DNA of 64,000 nt. It comes from Stenotrophomonas indicatrix (lineage in GTDB: Bacteria; Pseudomonadota; Gammaproteobacteria; Xanthomonadales; Xanthomonadaceae). The translations under genes were made by a program, and so were the position numbers. Position 1 is the stretch's first letter. Each line of letters starts with the position of its first letter. The stretch is from positions 2,108,001 through 2,172,000 of the forward strand of contig NZ_PEJS01000001.1 of NCBI RefSeq assembly GCF_002750975.1. The letters run 5' to 3'. Below are positions 18,635 to 25,835 of the stretch, one piece after another. A model generated the notes under the pieces. It searched no databases. It saw only the letters and a list, made by a program, of their open reading frames with translations, and was not told the origin of the DNA.

Positions 18635-19312
18635 TCATGGTTGGGGCGGGCGCCGGCCACAGTCGTGGCCCGCGCTGGAAGGACGGATCTGCAGGGTCAC
18701 CGGCTGCGGCAGCGCGGCAGCATCGGCGTCCAGCCGCAGCGCCTGCATCGCCTGCAGAAGACGCGCATCGCGGCGGGTGCTGCCGCTGCCGGCAAGCAGT
18801 TCGGGTTCCTGCACCTGGCCGTCGTTGGCAATGCGGAAGCGCAGCGTCGCCGCATAGGCGCCCGGTGCAAGGTCAGGGTCGCCACAGAACGCAGTGCGCA
18901 GCCGCTGTTGCAGGTCGCCGAAGCGGCGACGCTGCCCGAGGTCGTTGGCCACACCGGTCGCAGAGGCCTCGGCAGCGGCGCGTGCGGCGCGGCGCAGGAC
19001 CACGCGCTGCGCGCCGATCAGCTCGGCCTCGACACCCGTATCCTGCAGCACCACCTGCAGCGCCTGCAGTGGCGGCAGGCTGGCCTGCAGCGGATGGCTG
19101 CTGCGGCCCGTGCCGAGGTCGCCGGGATACATCACCGACCAGCCGCTGACGACGCTGAAGCGCTCGACCGCCTGTTCCAGCGGCTGCGCGGGAATGTCAT
19201 AGGCGCGGATGTCGTCCTGTGCGGCGGCAGCGAAGGCGAACAGCAACCCGGCGGCGGCCGCCACCCTCCAACGTCTGATCGCATGCTGTCCATTCAGCCC
19301 CCTGACGTAGAA
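18635..19312 (-). CDS. Periplasmic STN-domain protein with TonB-C-like end (VreA-like signal component)
   Basis: 225 residues from a GTG at 19312 preceded by GAGGG; a longer TTG start at 19402 is possible. After a hydrophobic export signal (RRWRVAAAAGLLFAFAAAAQ) comes an STN domain at about 36-110 (IRAYDIPAQPLEQAVERFSV, SLPPLQALQVVLQDTGVEAE). A C-terminal domain at about 135-215 reads like TonB-C (LRTAFCGDPDLAPGAYAATL, then FRIANDGQVQEPELLAGSG). There is no plug or beta-barrel, so it is not a TonB-dependent receptor. The P. aeruginosa counterpart in the same position, VreA, is likewise a barrel-less STN protein. It presumably relays a periplasmic signal to the FecR-like protein; the ligand is unknown. 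It probably heads the operon running down to gspF. Confidence 0.8.
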   Translation of the reverse strand, partial: FYVRGLNGQHAIRRWRVAAAAGLLFAFAAAAQDDIRAYDIPAQPLEQAVERFSVVSGWSVMYPGDLGTGRSSHPLQASLPPLQALQVVLQDTGVEAELIGAQRVVLRRAARAAAEASATGVANDLGQRRRFGDLQQRLRTAFCGDPDLAPGAYAATLRFRIANDGQVQEPELLAGSGSTRRDARLLQAMQALRLDADAAALPQPVTLQIRPSSAGHDCGRRPPQP

Positions 19313-19463
19313 CACATGACCCTCGGCAGCGACATCAGCTGCAGCGGCGAAGCGCGGTGCGACCAGGCGGGTCGACCTGCGCACGGCCGGCAAGCGGGTC
19401 AAACCGTAGCGGCGTCACGTGTCATTGCGATGACGGCGGCGCGCAGGGGACGCGCCGGGCCGT

Positions 19464-19928
19464 TCAGACCGGCAGTTCAGTGGTCTGCTTGATCCGCTGC
19501 ATGGGGATTTCGGTCTTGGTGTTCTGCACCCCGGCGATCCGGTTGAGGTGCTGTATCTGGAACTGCCGGTACGCATCAAGGTCGGCCACCGCCACCCGCA
19601 GCAGGAAGTCGCAGTCGCCCGCCATCAGATGGCATTCAAGCACTTCCGGGAAGGACTTGATGCTGTTGATGAAGTGGTTGGTGGTGTCTTCGTCCTGGCC
19701 ACGCAGCCACACGCGGACGAACACCGTGAACCCACGCCCGATCCTCGCCGCGTTGAGCAGGGCCACGTAGCGATCGATGTAGCCGCCCTCTTCCAGCAGG
19801 CGGACCCGGCGCAGGCAGGCGGACGGCGACAGCCCCACCTGTCGCGAAAGCTCCAGGTTCTGCAGGCGACCATCGCGCTGCAGGGCGTCGAGGATGCGGC
19901 GATCGAGGTTGTCGAGCTGGTACTGCAT
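19464..19928 (-). CDS. Lrp/AsnC-family transcriptional regulator
   Basis: 154 residues. An N-terminal winged HTH (LDNLDRRILDALQRDGRLQN, LSRQVGLSPSACLRRVRLLE) is followed by the RAM/AsnC effector domain (VFVRVWLRGQDEDTTNHFIN, VLECHLMAGDCDFLLRV). It is divergently oriented from azlCD across 124 bases, so it probably regulates that branched-chain amino acid exporter in response to an amino acid. The final segment (NTKTEIPMQRIKQTTELPV) is typical of the BkdR/Lrp branch. Confidence 0.95.
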   Translation of the reverse strand: MQYQLDNLDRRILDALQRDGRLQNLELSRQVGLSPSACLRRVRLLEEGGYIDRYVALLNAARIGRGFTVFVRVWLRGQDEDTTNHFINSIKSFPEVLECHLMAGDCDFLLRVAVADLDAYRQFQIQHLNRIAGVQNTKTEIPMQRIKQTTELPV

Positions 19929-20052
19929 GAAATTTCACCCATCAGGCCTATGGCCGCATGATATTCCACATTCCGTCGACTCAATGGCATCAACGCAACC
20001 CGATTTCGTGATCGGACCGTTAGCATGGGCCACCCCCACCCGTTGTTGATCC

Positions 20053-20787
20053 ATGGACGCCCGAACCACCCTGCCCCTGCCTGATCCCGTGTGCGACACC
20101 GCACCGCGCGCCGAATTCCTGCGCGGCCTGCGCGCCGCCGTGCCGGTGATGATCGGCTTCATTCCTTTCGCCCTGGTGCTCGGTGCCCAGGCCGCCCAGA
20201 AGGGCCTGTCGGCGCTGGAAGTGCCGCTGATGACCGGCCTCAACTTTGCCGGTGGGTCTGAATTCGCCGCGGTCGAACTGTGGACTTCGCCGCCACACAT
20301 CGCGCTGATCGTAGCGATCACCGCACTGGTCAACAGCCGCCATCTGCTGATGGGTGCCAGCCTGGCGCCGTTGCTACAGCACCTGCCGCGCCGTCGCGTG
20401 CTGCCGGCGCTGTTCTTCATGTGCGATGAAAGCTGGGCACTGGGCGTGGCCGATGCGCGCCGTCGCGCACTGGGCTTCAGCCTGTCCTACTACCTCGGCG
20501 TGTCGGCCGGCCTGTACACCGTGTGGGTGCTGTGCACCGCGCTCGGCGCGATCGTCGGCCCACTACTCGGTGACATCCACGCCTACGGCTTCGACATGGC
20601 CTTCCCCGCCGTGTTCCTGGTGCTACTGCGTGGCATGTGGCAAGGCATGCGCGCCGCCCGGCCATGGCTGGTCAGCCTGGTGGTGGCAGCGGGCACCTAC
20701 CTGCTGGTGCCCGGCGCCTGGTACGTCGCCAGCGGCGCGCTGGCCGGTCTGGCCGCTGCGTGGCTGCTGGCCGAGGACGCCGCATGA
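20053..20787 (+). CDS. azlC: Branched-chain amino acid export permease, large subunit AzlC
   Basis: 244 residues, with about five to six hydrophobic segments. The AzlC landmarks are AVPVMIGFIPFALVLGAQAA near the N-terminus and LPLMTG/NFAGGSEFAAVELW-type residues around 62-80. The start at 20053 follows the intergenic region shared with the Lrp gene. It forms an inner-membrane two-subunit exporter with AzlD, whose gene overlaps by four bases (ATGA). Confidence 0.93.
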   Translation: MDARTTLPLPDPVCDTAPRAEFLRGLRAAVPVMIGFIPFALVLGAQAAQKGLSALEVPLMTGLNFAGGSEFAAVELWTSPPHIALIVAITALVNSRHLLMGASLAPLLQHLPRRRVLPALFFMCDESWALGVADARRRALGFSLSYYLGVSAGLYTVWVLCTALGAIVGPLLGDIHAYGFDMAFPAVFLVLLRGMWQGMRAARPWLVSLVVAAGTYLLVPGAWYVASGALAGLAAAWLLAEDAA

Positions 20788-21098
20788 TCTTCAACGGACT
20801 GATCCACTGGACCTCGGTGCTGACCATCATCCTGATGGCCGCCGCCACCTATCTCACCCGCATCATCGGTTTCCTCGCGCTGCGCAACCGCACCCTGAGC
20901 AAGCGCGCGGTGACGGTGATGGAAGCCGCCCCGGGCTGCGTGCTGATCTCGGTGATCGCCCCGGACTTCGTGGCCGACAAGCCGGCCGATCTGGCTGCAC
21001 TGGCGATCACGTTGCTTGCGGCCACGCGGCTGTCGATGCTGCCGACGGTGCTGATCGGCGTGGTATCGGCGGGTGTGCTGCGGTATGTGATGGGGTGA
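20784..21098 (+). CDS. azlD: Branched-chain amino acid export permease, small subunit AzlD
   Basis: 104 residues from the ATG at 20784, which overlaps the azlC stop; a longer open frame upstream is read from inside azlC. It is a small membrane protein with three to four helices (LTIILMAAATYLTRIIGFLA, VTVMEAAPGCVLISVIAPDF). The TYLTR motif is characteristic of AzlD. A small perfect hairpin follows 23 bases after the stop. Confidence 0.93.
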   Translation: MIFNGLIHWTSVLTIILMAAATYLTRIIGFLALRNRTLSKRAVTVMEAAPGCVLISVIAPDFVADKPADLAALAITLLAATRLSMLPTVLIGVVSAGVLRYVMG

Positions 21099-21121
21099 GC
21101 GCCCACTAGCGCCGCCCCTCC

Positions 21122-21140
21122 CTGCGACAGCCGGTCGCAG
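21122..21140 (+). terminator. Short hairpin after azlD
   Basis: A perfect 7-bp stem (CTGCGAC/GTCGCAG) with a 5-base loop. No T run follows, so it may be a Rho-dependent or pause structure rather than a classical terminator. It separates azlCD from the FNR-box promoter of the next gene pair. Confidence 0.35.
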
Positions 21141-21158
21141 CCCCCTCCGGGCACACGC

Positions 21159-21172
21159 TTGACCTATATCAA
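21159..21172 (+). promoter_or_regulatory. FNR-type box upstream of the PAS/diflavin pair
   Basis: TTGACCTATATCAA matches nine of the ten conserved positions of TTGAT-N4-ATCAA. It lies 78 bases before the ATG of the PAS gene, a position compatible with class II activation. The window encodes an FNR-type regulator whose recognition helix fits this sequence. No other FNR-like half-sites were seen nearby. Confidence 0.6.
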
Positions 21173-21249
21173 TCCGCCCCACGCCACGGGCGCGTATCTC
21201 TATGCAGGAACCCAATACGCCGGCGTCACCGGCATCCAAAGGACCTGCG

Positions 21250-21678
21250 ATGAGCTACACCCCCGACAACGCCCAGCTGCTCAACGCCATGCAGAACGTG
21301 ATGGTGATCTCCACCACCGACCTGCAGGGCAACATCACCTATGCCAACGACCTGTTCTGCACGCTCACCGGATTCGCGCGCGAGGAACTGATCGGCCAGC
21401 CGCACAGCATCGTCCGCCATCCGGACGTACCCAAGGCCGTCTACAAGGACATGTGGGACACCATCAAGGCCGGCAAGACCTGGACCGGCATCGTCCCCAA
21501 CCTTGGCAAGGGCGGCGTGCTCTACGTGGTCGACACCACCGTGCAGCCACTGTTCGACGCCGATGGCAACATCACCTCGTACATCAGCATCCGCCGCGTG
21601 GTGAACGACCTGATGCAGAACTACGACCTTGTCGAGTTCAGCAAGGAAAAGTTCGACGACTTCTACGAGGCTGCGTGA
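21250..21678 (+). CDS. Single-domain PAS protein (Aer-like)
   Basis: 142 residues from the ATG at 21250, preceded by AAAGGA; an in-frame ATG at 21202 would add 16 residues. Residues ~10-115 are one PAS domain of the aerotaxis type: MVISTTDLQGNITYANDLFC, GFAREELIGQPHSIVRHPDV, MWDTIKAGKTWTGIV and VVDTTVQPLFDADGNITSYI. No output domain follows; the protein ends in a short helical tail with YDLVEFSKEKFDDFYEAA. In Aer-type proteins this PAS binds FAD; here that is inference. Its stop overlaps the GTG of the diflavin reductase, so the two are translationally coupled and probably act together. Confidence 0.85.
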   Translation: MSYTPDNAQLLNAMQNVMVISTTDLQGNITYANDLFCTLTGFAREELIGQPHSIVRHPDVPKAVYKDMWDTIKAGKTWTGIVPNLGKGGVLYVVDTTVQPLFDADGNITSYISIRRVVNDLMQNYDLVEFSKEKFDDFYEAA

Positions 21679-23210
21679 ACGCCATCCCCACACGCAGGCC
21701 CATCAGCCGGCTGCTGGTGGGTTTCGCCTCCGAGTCGGGCAACGCCCGCGCCCTGGCCCAACGCCTGGGTGCGGACCCGGACCTGCAGCCGCATGGACCG
21801 CAGGTCCTGCCGTTCAATGACATCGATGTGGCCGGCCTCGGCCACGGCGATGTGCTGCTGGCCATCTCCAGCTCGTTCGGCGACGGCGAGCCACCGGCCA
21901 ATGGCGAGCGCTTCTTCGAATCGCTGCGACAGGCGCCCGCCCTGCCCGGACTGCGCTACGCGGTGTTCGGCCTGGGGGATACCGGCTACCCCAGCTTCTG
22001 CGGTTTCACCAAGGCGCTGGATGCAGCGTTGAGTGATCGTCAGGCGCAGCCACTACTGCACCGTGTCGACGCCGACCTCGGCTACGAACAGTTCTTCCAG
22101 CAGTGGCGGCCGGTGCTGGGCCAGGTACTGGACGGTGATGCGACCGCCGGCCAGGATCTGCGCCTGCAGGTGACGGCTTACGGCGAAGACAACGCGTTCG
22201 CCGCCGGCATTGTCGAACGGCGCCGACTGAATCACAGCACCCCCGCCGCCTGGCACCTGCAGCTGGACATCGCGGGCAGCGGCATGGCCTACCGGGCCGG
22301 CGACACCCTGCATCTGGTTGCAGAAAACGATCCTGCGCTGCTGCAGGCCCTGGCCAGCTGGTATGGCGATTCCAGCGCCGTCGACGCGCTGCGCGACCGC
22401 GAACTGCGCCTGCTCAGCAAGGGCGTACTGCGCGAACTGGCCAGGCTGGGGGGTAGCGACGTACTGAAAAGCCTGCTGAAGATCAGCCAGAAACGCGAAC
22501 TGGACGCCTACCTGCATGGCCTGGACCTGCTGGACGTGCTGCAGGACCACGCCACCCCGCAGTCGGTTCCGCTGGCGCGATTGCGCGAGCTGCTATCACC
22601 CTGCCTGCCGCGCGCCTACTCGATTGCCTCGCATCCGCGCGATGACCAGCTGAGCCTGTGTGTACGCGAAGTGCGCTACACCCTGCGTGGCCGCGAACGC
22701 TTCGGCACCGCCACCGGCAGCCTGCTGCACGGCGGCGACACGGCGCGCGTGTACTGCCGCTCCAATCCGGGCTTCCACCTGCCCGAAGGCGGCAACGCAC
22801 CTCTGCTGCTGGTGGGCACCGGTACCGGCATCGCGCCGCTGATGGGCCTGATGCAGGAACTGCAGGCCACCGGCGATGCACGGGAGGTCCATCTGGTGTT
22901 CGGCGAGAAGCACCGCGAGCATGACTTCCTGTACCGCGAGCAGCTGCAGGACTGGCAGGCGCGTGGCGTACTGGCCAGCCTGCACACAGCGTTCTCGCGC
23001 GATGCGGCGCAAAAGGTCTATGTGCAGCATGTGTTGCAGCAGCAGGCCACGCAGATGCGGGATGTGCTGGCCCGTGGCAGCCACATCTACCTGTGTGGCA
23101 ACAAGAGCCACCTGGAAGGTGCGATGCGCGAAGCCATCGACGCGATCGGCGGCGAAGGCCATTGGGATGCCCTGCGCGGTGAGGGCCGCACCCACTGCGA
23201 GCTGTATTGA
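21675..23210 (+). CDS. Diflavin (CysJ-like) NADPH flavoprotein reductase
   Basis: 511 residues starting at a GTG that overlaps the PAS stop (GTGA). The N-terminal flavodoxin domain has FASESGNARALAQRLG, SSSFGDGEPPANGERF and FGLGDTGYPSF. The FAD domain has LPRAYSIASHP. The NADPH domain has LVGTGTGIAPLMGLMQEL and IYLCGNKSHLEGAM, and ends in EGRTHCELY. This is the architecture of the sulfite reductase flavoprotein subunit, but no hemoprotein partner (CysI) and no sulfur genes are nearby. The coupled PAS gene and upstream FNR box point to a redox or anaerobic role instead. The electron acceptor is unknown. Confidence 0.88.
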   Translation: MNAIPTRRPISRLLVGFASESGNARALAQRLGADPDLQPHGPQVLPFNDIDVAGLGHGDVLLAISSSFGDGEPPANGERFFESLRQAPALPGLRYAVFGLGDTGYPSFCGFTKALDAALSDRQAQPLLHRVDADLGYEQFFQQWRPVLGQVLDGDATAGQDLRLQVTAYGEDNAFAAGIVERRRLNHSTPAAWHLQLDIAGSGMAYRAGDTLHLVAENDPALLQALASWYGDSSAVDALRDRELRLLSKGVLRELARLGGSDVLKSLLKISQKRELDAYLHGLDLLDVLQDHATPQSVPLARLRELLSPCLPRAYSIASHPRDDQLSLCVREVRYTLRGRERFGTATGSLLHGGDTARVYCRSNPGFHLPEGGNAPLLLVGTGTGIAPLMGLMQELQATGDAREVHLVFGEKHREHDFLYREQLQDWQARGVLASLHTAFSRDAAQKVYVQHVLQQQATQMRDVLARGSHIYLCGNKSHLEGAMREAIDAIGGEGHWDALRGEGRTHCELY

Positions 23211-23222
23211 ACTGTCCTTCGG

Positions 23223-23287
23223 GTAGAGCCGGCCGCTGGCCGGCTGCTGTTGGCGCTACGACGCTGCCAGCCAGCGGCCGGCACTAC
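23223..23287. repeat. SMAG palindrome pair, module 1
   Basis: GTAGAGCCGGCCGCTGGCC at the left and its inverted counterpart ending CGGCCGGCACTAC at the right, with about 21 bases between. The GTAG ends and the GGCCGCTGGCC core match the SMAG family of Stenotrophomonas. It lies 12 bases after the diflavin reductase stop and could serve as a terminator or mRNA stabiliser. Confidence 0.85.
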
Positions 23288-23338
23288 CCGCGTGGATACA
23301 CGGCGCGCCAGAATATGGCCCGGCACAAACGCCGCGTG

Positions 23339-23404
23339 TCATCCGCCGACGATGCGCCCGTCCACCACGCGCGCCACCTGCTGGCCGAACACCGCCACAT
23401 CCTG
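23339..23404 (-). pseudogene. Duplicated modC 3' end, copy 1
   Basis: These 66 bases encode the same last 21 residues plus stop as modC (QDVAVFGQQVARVVDGRIVGG). They differ from the real gene at a handful of mostly synonymous positions (for example CGC for CGT in the Arg codon). There is no upstream part of the gene, so it is an orphan gene tail carried by the tandem module. Confidence 0.85.
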
Positions 23405-23422
23405 ATTTGAACCGTCCCTCGG

Positions 23423-23487
23423 GTAGAGCCGGCCGCTGGCCGGCTGCTGTTGGCTCTACGACGCTGCCGGCCAGCGGCCGGCACTAC
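23423..23487. repeat. SMAG palindrome pair, module 2
   Basis: Same left and right arms as module 1, with a slightly different central loop (GTTGGCTCTACGACG). The 12-base segment GCGTGGATACAC that follows the pair in modules 1 and 3 is missing here. Confidence 0.85.
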
Positions 23488-23526
23488 CCGGCACGCCAGG
23501 ATATGGCCCGGCATGACCGCCGCGCG

Positions 23527-23592
23527 TCATCCGCCGACGATGCGCCCGTCCACCACGCGCGCCACCCGCTGGCCGAACACCGCCACATCCTG
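23527..23592 (-). pseudogene. Duplicated modC 3' end, copy 2
   Basis: A second orphan copy of the last 66 bases of modC. It is almost identical to copy 1, with one non-synonymous change (Gln to Arg, CAG to CGG). The two orphan copies are closer to each other than to the live modC end, so one probably arose from the other. Confidence 0.85.
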
Positions 23593-23610
23593 ATTTGAAC
23601 CGTCCCTCGG

Positions 23611-23675
23611 GTAGAGCCGGCCGCTGGCCGGCTGCTCTTCGCACTACGACGCTGCCGGCCAGCGGCCGGCACTAC
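23611..23675. repeat. SMAG palindrome pair, module 3
   Basis: Third inverted pair, with loop GCTCTTCGCACTACGACG. It lies 51 bases beyond the modC stop, and could act as that gene's terminator on the minus strand. Confidence 0.85.
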
Positions 23676-23726
23676 CTGCGTGGATACACGGCGCGCCAGG
23701 ATATGGCCCGGTACGACCGCCGCGCG

Positions 23727-24395
23727 TCATCCACCGACGATGCGCCCGTCCACCACACGCGCCACCTGCTGGCCGAACACGGCCACATCCTGCGGATCGT
23801 GGCTGATCAGCAGCAGCGGAATACCGGTTTCATCCAGCACGGTTTCCAGCTCCTGGCGCAGGTGCTGGCGCAGGTCGTGGTCGAGCGCTGCGAACGGTTC
23901 GTCCAGCAGCAACGCCTGTGGCCGCGTCACCAGTGCACGCGCCAACGCCGTGCGCTGGCGCTGTCCGCCGGATACCTGTGACGGCAGCAGATCCGCCACG
24001 TGCTCGATCCGGAATGCCTGCAGCCACTGCTCCACTGCCTCGATACGGGTGCCGCGCGGTGGATTCAACCAGCCCCGCTGCATCCCGAACGCCACGTTCT
24101 GGCGCACGCTCAGGTGCGGAAACAGCGCGTAGTCCTGGAACACGTAACCGAGTCGACGACGCTGCGGCGGCAGATCAACCCCCGCTCCCGCATCGAACAG
24201 TGTCTGCCCGTGCAGGCGCACATGCCCATGCTCCGGGCGCAGCAGGCCGGCCACCGCTTTCAGCGTCAGGCTCTTGCCGGCGCCGGAAGGCCCGAACAGC
24301 ACCACCTGCCGCTGCGTGCACTGCAGTGTCACGTCCAGTTCGAACGTCTGGCCGGACGCCTGCAATCGCCGCTGCACCTGCAGGTCAAGCCACAT
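23727..24395 (-). CDS. modC: Molybdate ABC transporter ATPase ModC (short form)
   Basis: 222 residues: Walker A FGPSGAGKSLTLKAVAGLL, signature QVSGGQRQRTALARAL, Walker B ALLLDEPFAALD and the His switch LLISHD. Classical ModC is about 350 residues with a C-terminal molybdate-binding TOBE/MOP domain. Here the protein stops right after the ATPase domain, so substrate gating by MOP is absent. It overlaps modB by 11 bases. Its last 66 bases are duplicated twice just downstream. Loss of the MOP domain through repeat activity is possible, but many short ModC proteins exist naturally. Confidence 0.93.
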   Translation of the reverse strand: MWLDLQVQRRLQASGQTFELDVTLQCTQRQVVLFGPSGAGKSLTLKAVAGLLRPEHGHVRLHGQTLFDAGAGVDLPPQRRRLGYVFQDYALFPHLSVRQNVAFGMQRGWLNPPRGTRIEAVEQWLQAFRIEHVADLLPSQVSGGQRQRTALARALVTRPQALLLDEPFAALDHDLRQHLRQELETVLDETGIPLLLISHDPQDVAVFGQQVARVVDGRIVGG

Positions 24396-25068
24396 CGCGC
24401 AGCTCCCGACGGCGCCCGCCCACCAGCCGCGCGGCCAGCAGCAGGATCACGATGCACACCACCGACGTCAGGATCACCAGCGCATTGGCCTTGCCATCCT
24501 GCCCTGCCTGCACCGCTGCATAGATGGCGATCGACAAGGTCTGCGTGCGGCCCGGAATGCTGCCGGCCACCATCAGCGTGGCGCCGAACTCACCCATCGC
24601 CCGTGCGAACGCCAGCAGCAGGCCCGCCAGAATCCCGCGCCATGCCAGCGGCAGGGTGATGCGGAAGAACACCGCCGCTTCGGACACGCCCAGCGTGCGC
24701 GCGGCCTGCTCCAACTGGCCATCCACCTCTTCGAATGCAGCGCGTGCCGGTTTGAACACCAGCGGAAACGACGCCACCGCAGCAGCGATCACCGCCGCCT
24801 GCCAGGTAAACACCAGGTTGATGCCGAACCACGACTGCAACCAGGCGCCGATCGGGCCATTGCGCCCGATCAGCACCAGCAGGTAATAGCCCAGCACCGT
24901 CGGCGGCAGCACCATCGGCAGGGTCAGTATCGAATCCAGCAGTTCCCGACCGGGAAAGCGCCGTCGCGCCAGCAGCGCGCCAAGTGCCACGCCGGCAACA
25001 AGATTGATCGCCGTGGCCCAGCCGGCCACCTTCAACGACAATCCCAGTGCGCTCCAGTCCAGGTCCAT
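24385..25068 (-). CDS. modB: Molybdate ABC transporter permease ModB
   Basis: 227 residues with about five membrane helices. The permease EAA-type loop is EQAARTLGVSEAAVFFRITL, followed by PLAWRGILAGLLLAFARAMG and EFGATLMVAGSIPGRTQTL, the conserved ModB end. It forms the inner-membrane channel for molybdate with ModC. It starts three bases after the modA stop. Confidence 0.96.
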   Translation of the reverse strand: MDLDWSALGLSLKVAGWATAINLVAGVALGALLARRRFPGRELLDSILTLPMVLPPTVLGYYLLVLIGRNGPIGAWLQSWFGINLVFTWQAAVIAAAVASFPLVFKPARAAFEEVDGQLEQAARTLGVSEAAVFFRITLPLAWRGILAGLLLAFARAMGEFGATLMVAGSIPGRTQTLSIAIYAAVQAGQDGKANALVILTSVVCIVILLLAARLVGGRRRELRDVA

Positions 25069-25071
25069 CCG

Positions 25072-25815
25072 TCAGGGCTTGCCGAACCCGTGCTTGTGCA
25101 GGATCGCCTGGCCCTGCGCCGAGCGCACGAACGCCGCGAAGCGCCTGGCTTCCACCGGCTGCGTGCTGGCCTGCACCACCGCCAGCGGATAGGCGATGCG
25201 TCCGGCAACCGGAACCTCGAACGCGCGCCGCACGCGATCAGGCATTGCCTGCGCGTCGGTGGCGTAGACAAACCCCGCATCCACCTCGCCCCGCGCCACG
25301 TAATCCAGCGACTGCCGCACGTTCTGCGTACTGATCACCTTGCCCTGCACGGCCGGCCACAGCTTGGCGGCCTGCAGCGCTCCCCGCGCGTAGCGGCCCA
25401 CCGGCACGCTGTCCGGGTTGCCCACTGCGATGCGCTGCACGCCGGCACCCGCCAGATCGGCCAGTGCGCGCGGCGGCGCCTTCGCCTGCGGCGGCACGAC
25501 CACCCACAACGCGTTCACCGCGAAGACCTCACGCGTACCGGCCGCCAGCAGCTTCTGCTGCACAGCCTGGTCCATCGTTGCTTCATCGGCCGAAGCGAAC
25601 ACATCCACCGGCGCGCCGCGCGCGATCTGCTGCAGCAACACCCCGGAGGCAGCAAAGTTGAAGTCGACCCTGCTGCCCGGGTTCGCCTTCTCATAGGCTG
25701 CGCCCAGCTCGCGGAAGCTTTCGGTAAGACTGGATGCCGCCGACACGGTGAGGTTGCCAGCCCACGCAGGCAGCGTGGCCAGCAGACCCAGAAACACCAT
25801 TGCCCATCGCTTCAT
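25072..25815 (-). CDS. modA: Molybdate-binding periplasmic protein ModA
   Basis: 247 residues from the ATG at 25815, preceded by AGGGAG; a TTG start eight codons upstream is less likely. The signal peptide MKRWAMVFLGLLATLPAWAG is followed by NLTVSAASSLTESFRELGAA, the ModA start motif, then FNFAASGVLLQQIARGAPVD and VFASADEATMD. It captures molybdate for the MoCo needed by the nitrate reductase encoded nearby. It lies 20 bases after the fnr-like gene. Confidence 0.95.
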   Translation of the reverse strand: MKRWAMVFLGLLATLPAWAGNLTVSAASSLTESFRELGAAYEKANPGSRVDFNFAASGVLLQQIARGAPVDVFASADEATMDQAVQQKLLAAGTREVFAVNALWVVVPPQAKAPPRALADLAGAGVQRIAVGNPDSVPVGRYARGALQAAKLWPAVQGKVISTQNVRQSLDYVARGEVDAGFVYATDAQAMPDRVRRAFEVPVAGRIAYPLAVVQASTQPVEARRFAAFVRSAQGQAILHKHGFGKP

Positions 25816-25835
25816 CGTCGGCTCCCTGGCCAGGT

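Larger units (their letters stand above)
23209..23726 (+). repeat. Tandem ~190-200 bp modules: SMAG pair plus modC 3' end
   Basis: Three successive modules begin at 23209, 23409 and 23597 with near-identical GAAC(T/C)GTCC(T/C)TCGGGTAGAGCC starts, giving periods of 200 and 188; the second lacks about 12 bases after its SMAG pair. Each module contains an inverted pair of SMAG palindromes, about 50 bases of spacer (ending in ATATGGCCCGG and a short variable tract) and then a copy of the last 66 bases of modC. In the third module that copy is the real modC end. No other gene is visible in this 516-base gap. Confidence 0.9.

Noticed and set aside
21675..23210. True sulfite reductase flavoprotein CysJ
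   Set aside because: There is no cysI or other sulfur-assimilation gene, and an FNR box and a PAS gene precede it; only the diflavin reductase class is supported.
23209..23726. A CRISPR array
   Set aside because: There are only three repeats of ~190-200 bases that contain palindromes and a gene tail, not short repeats with unique spacers; no cas genes are near.
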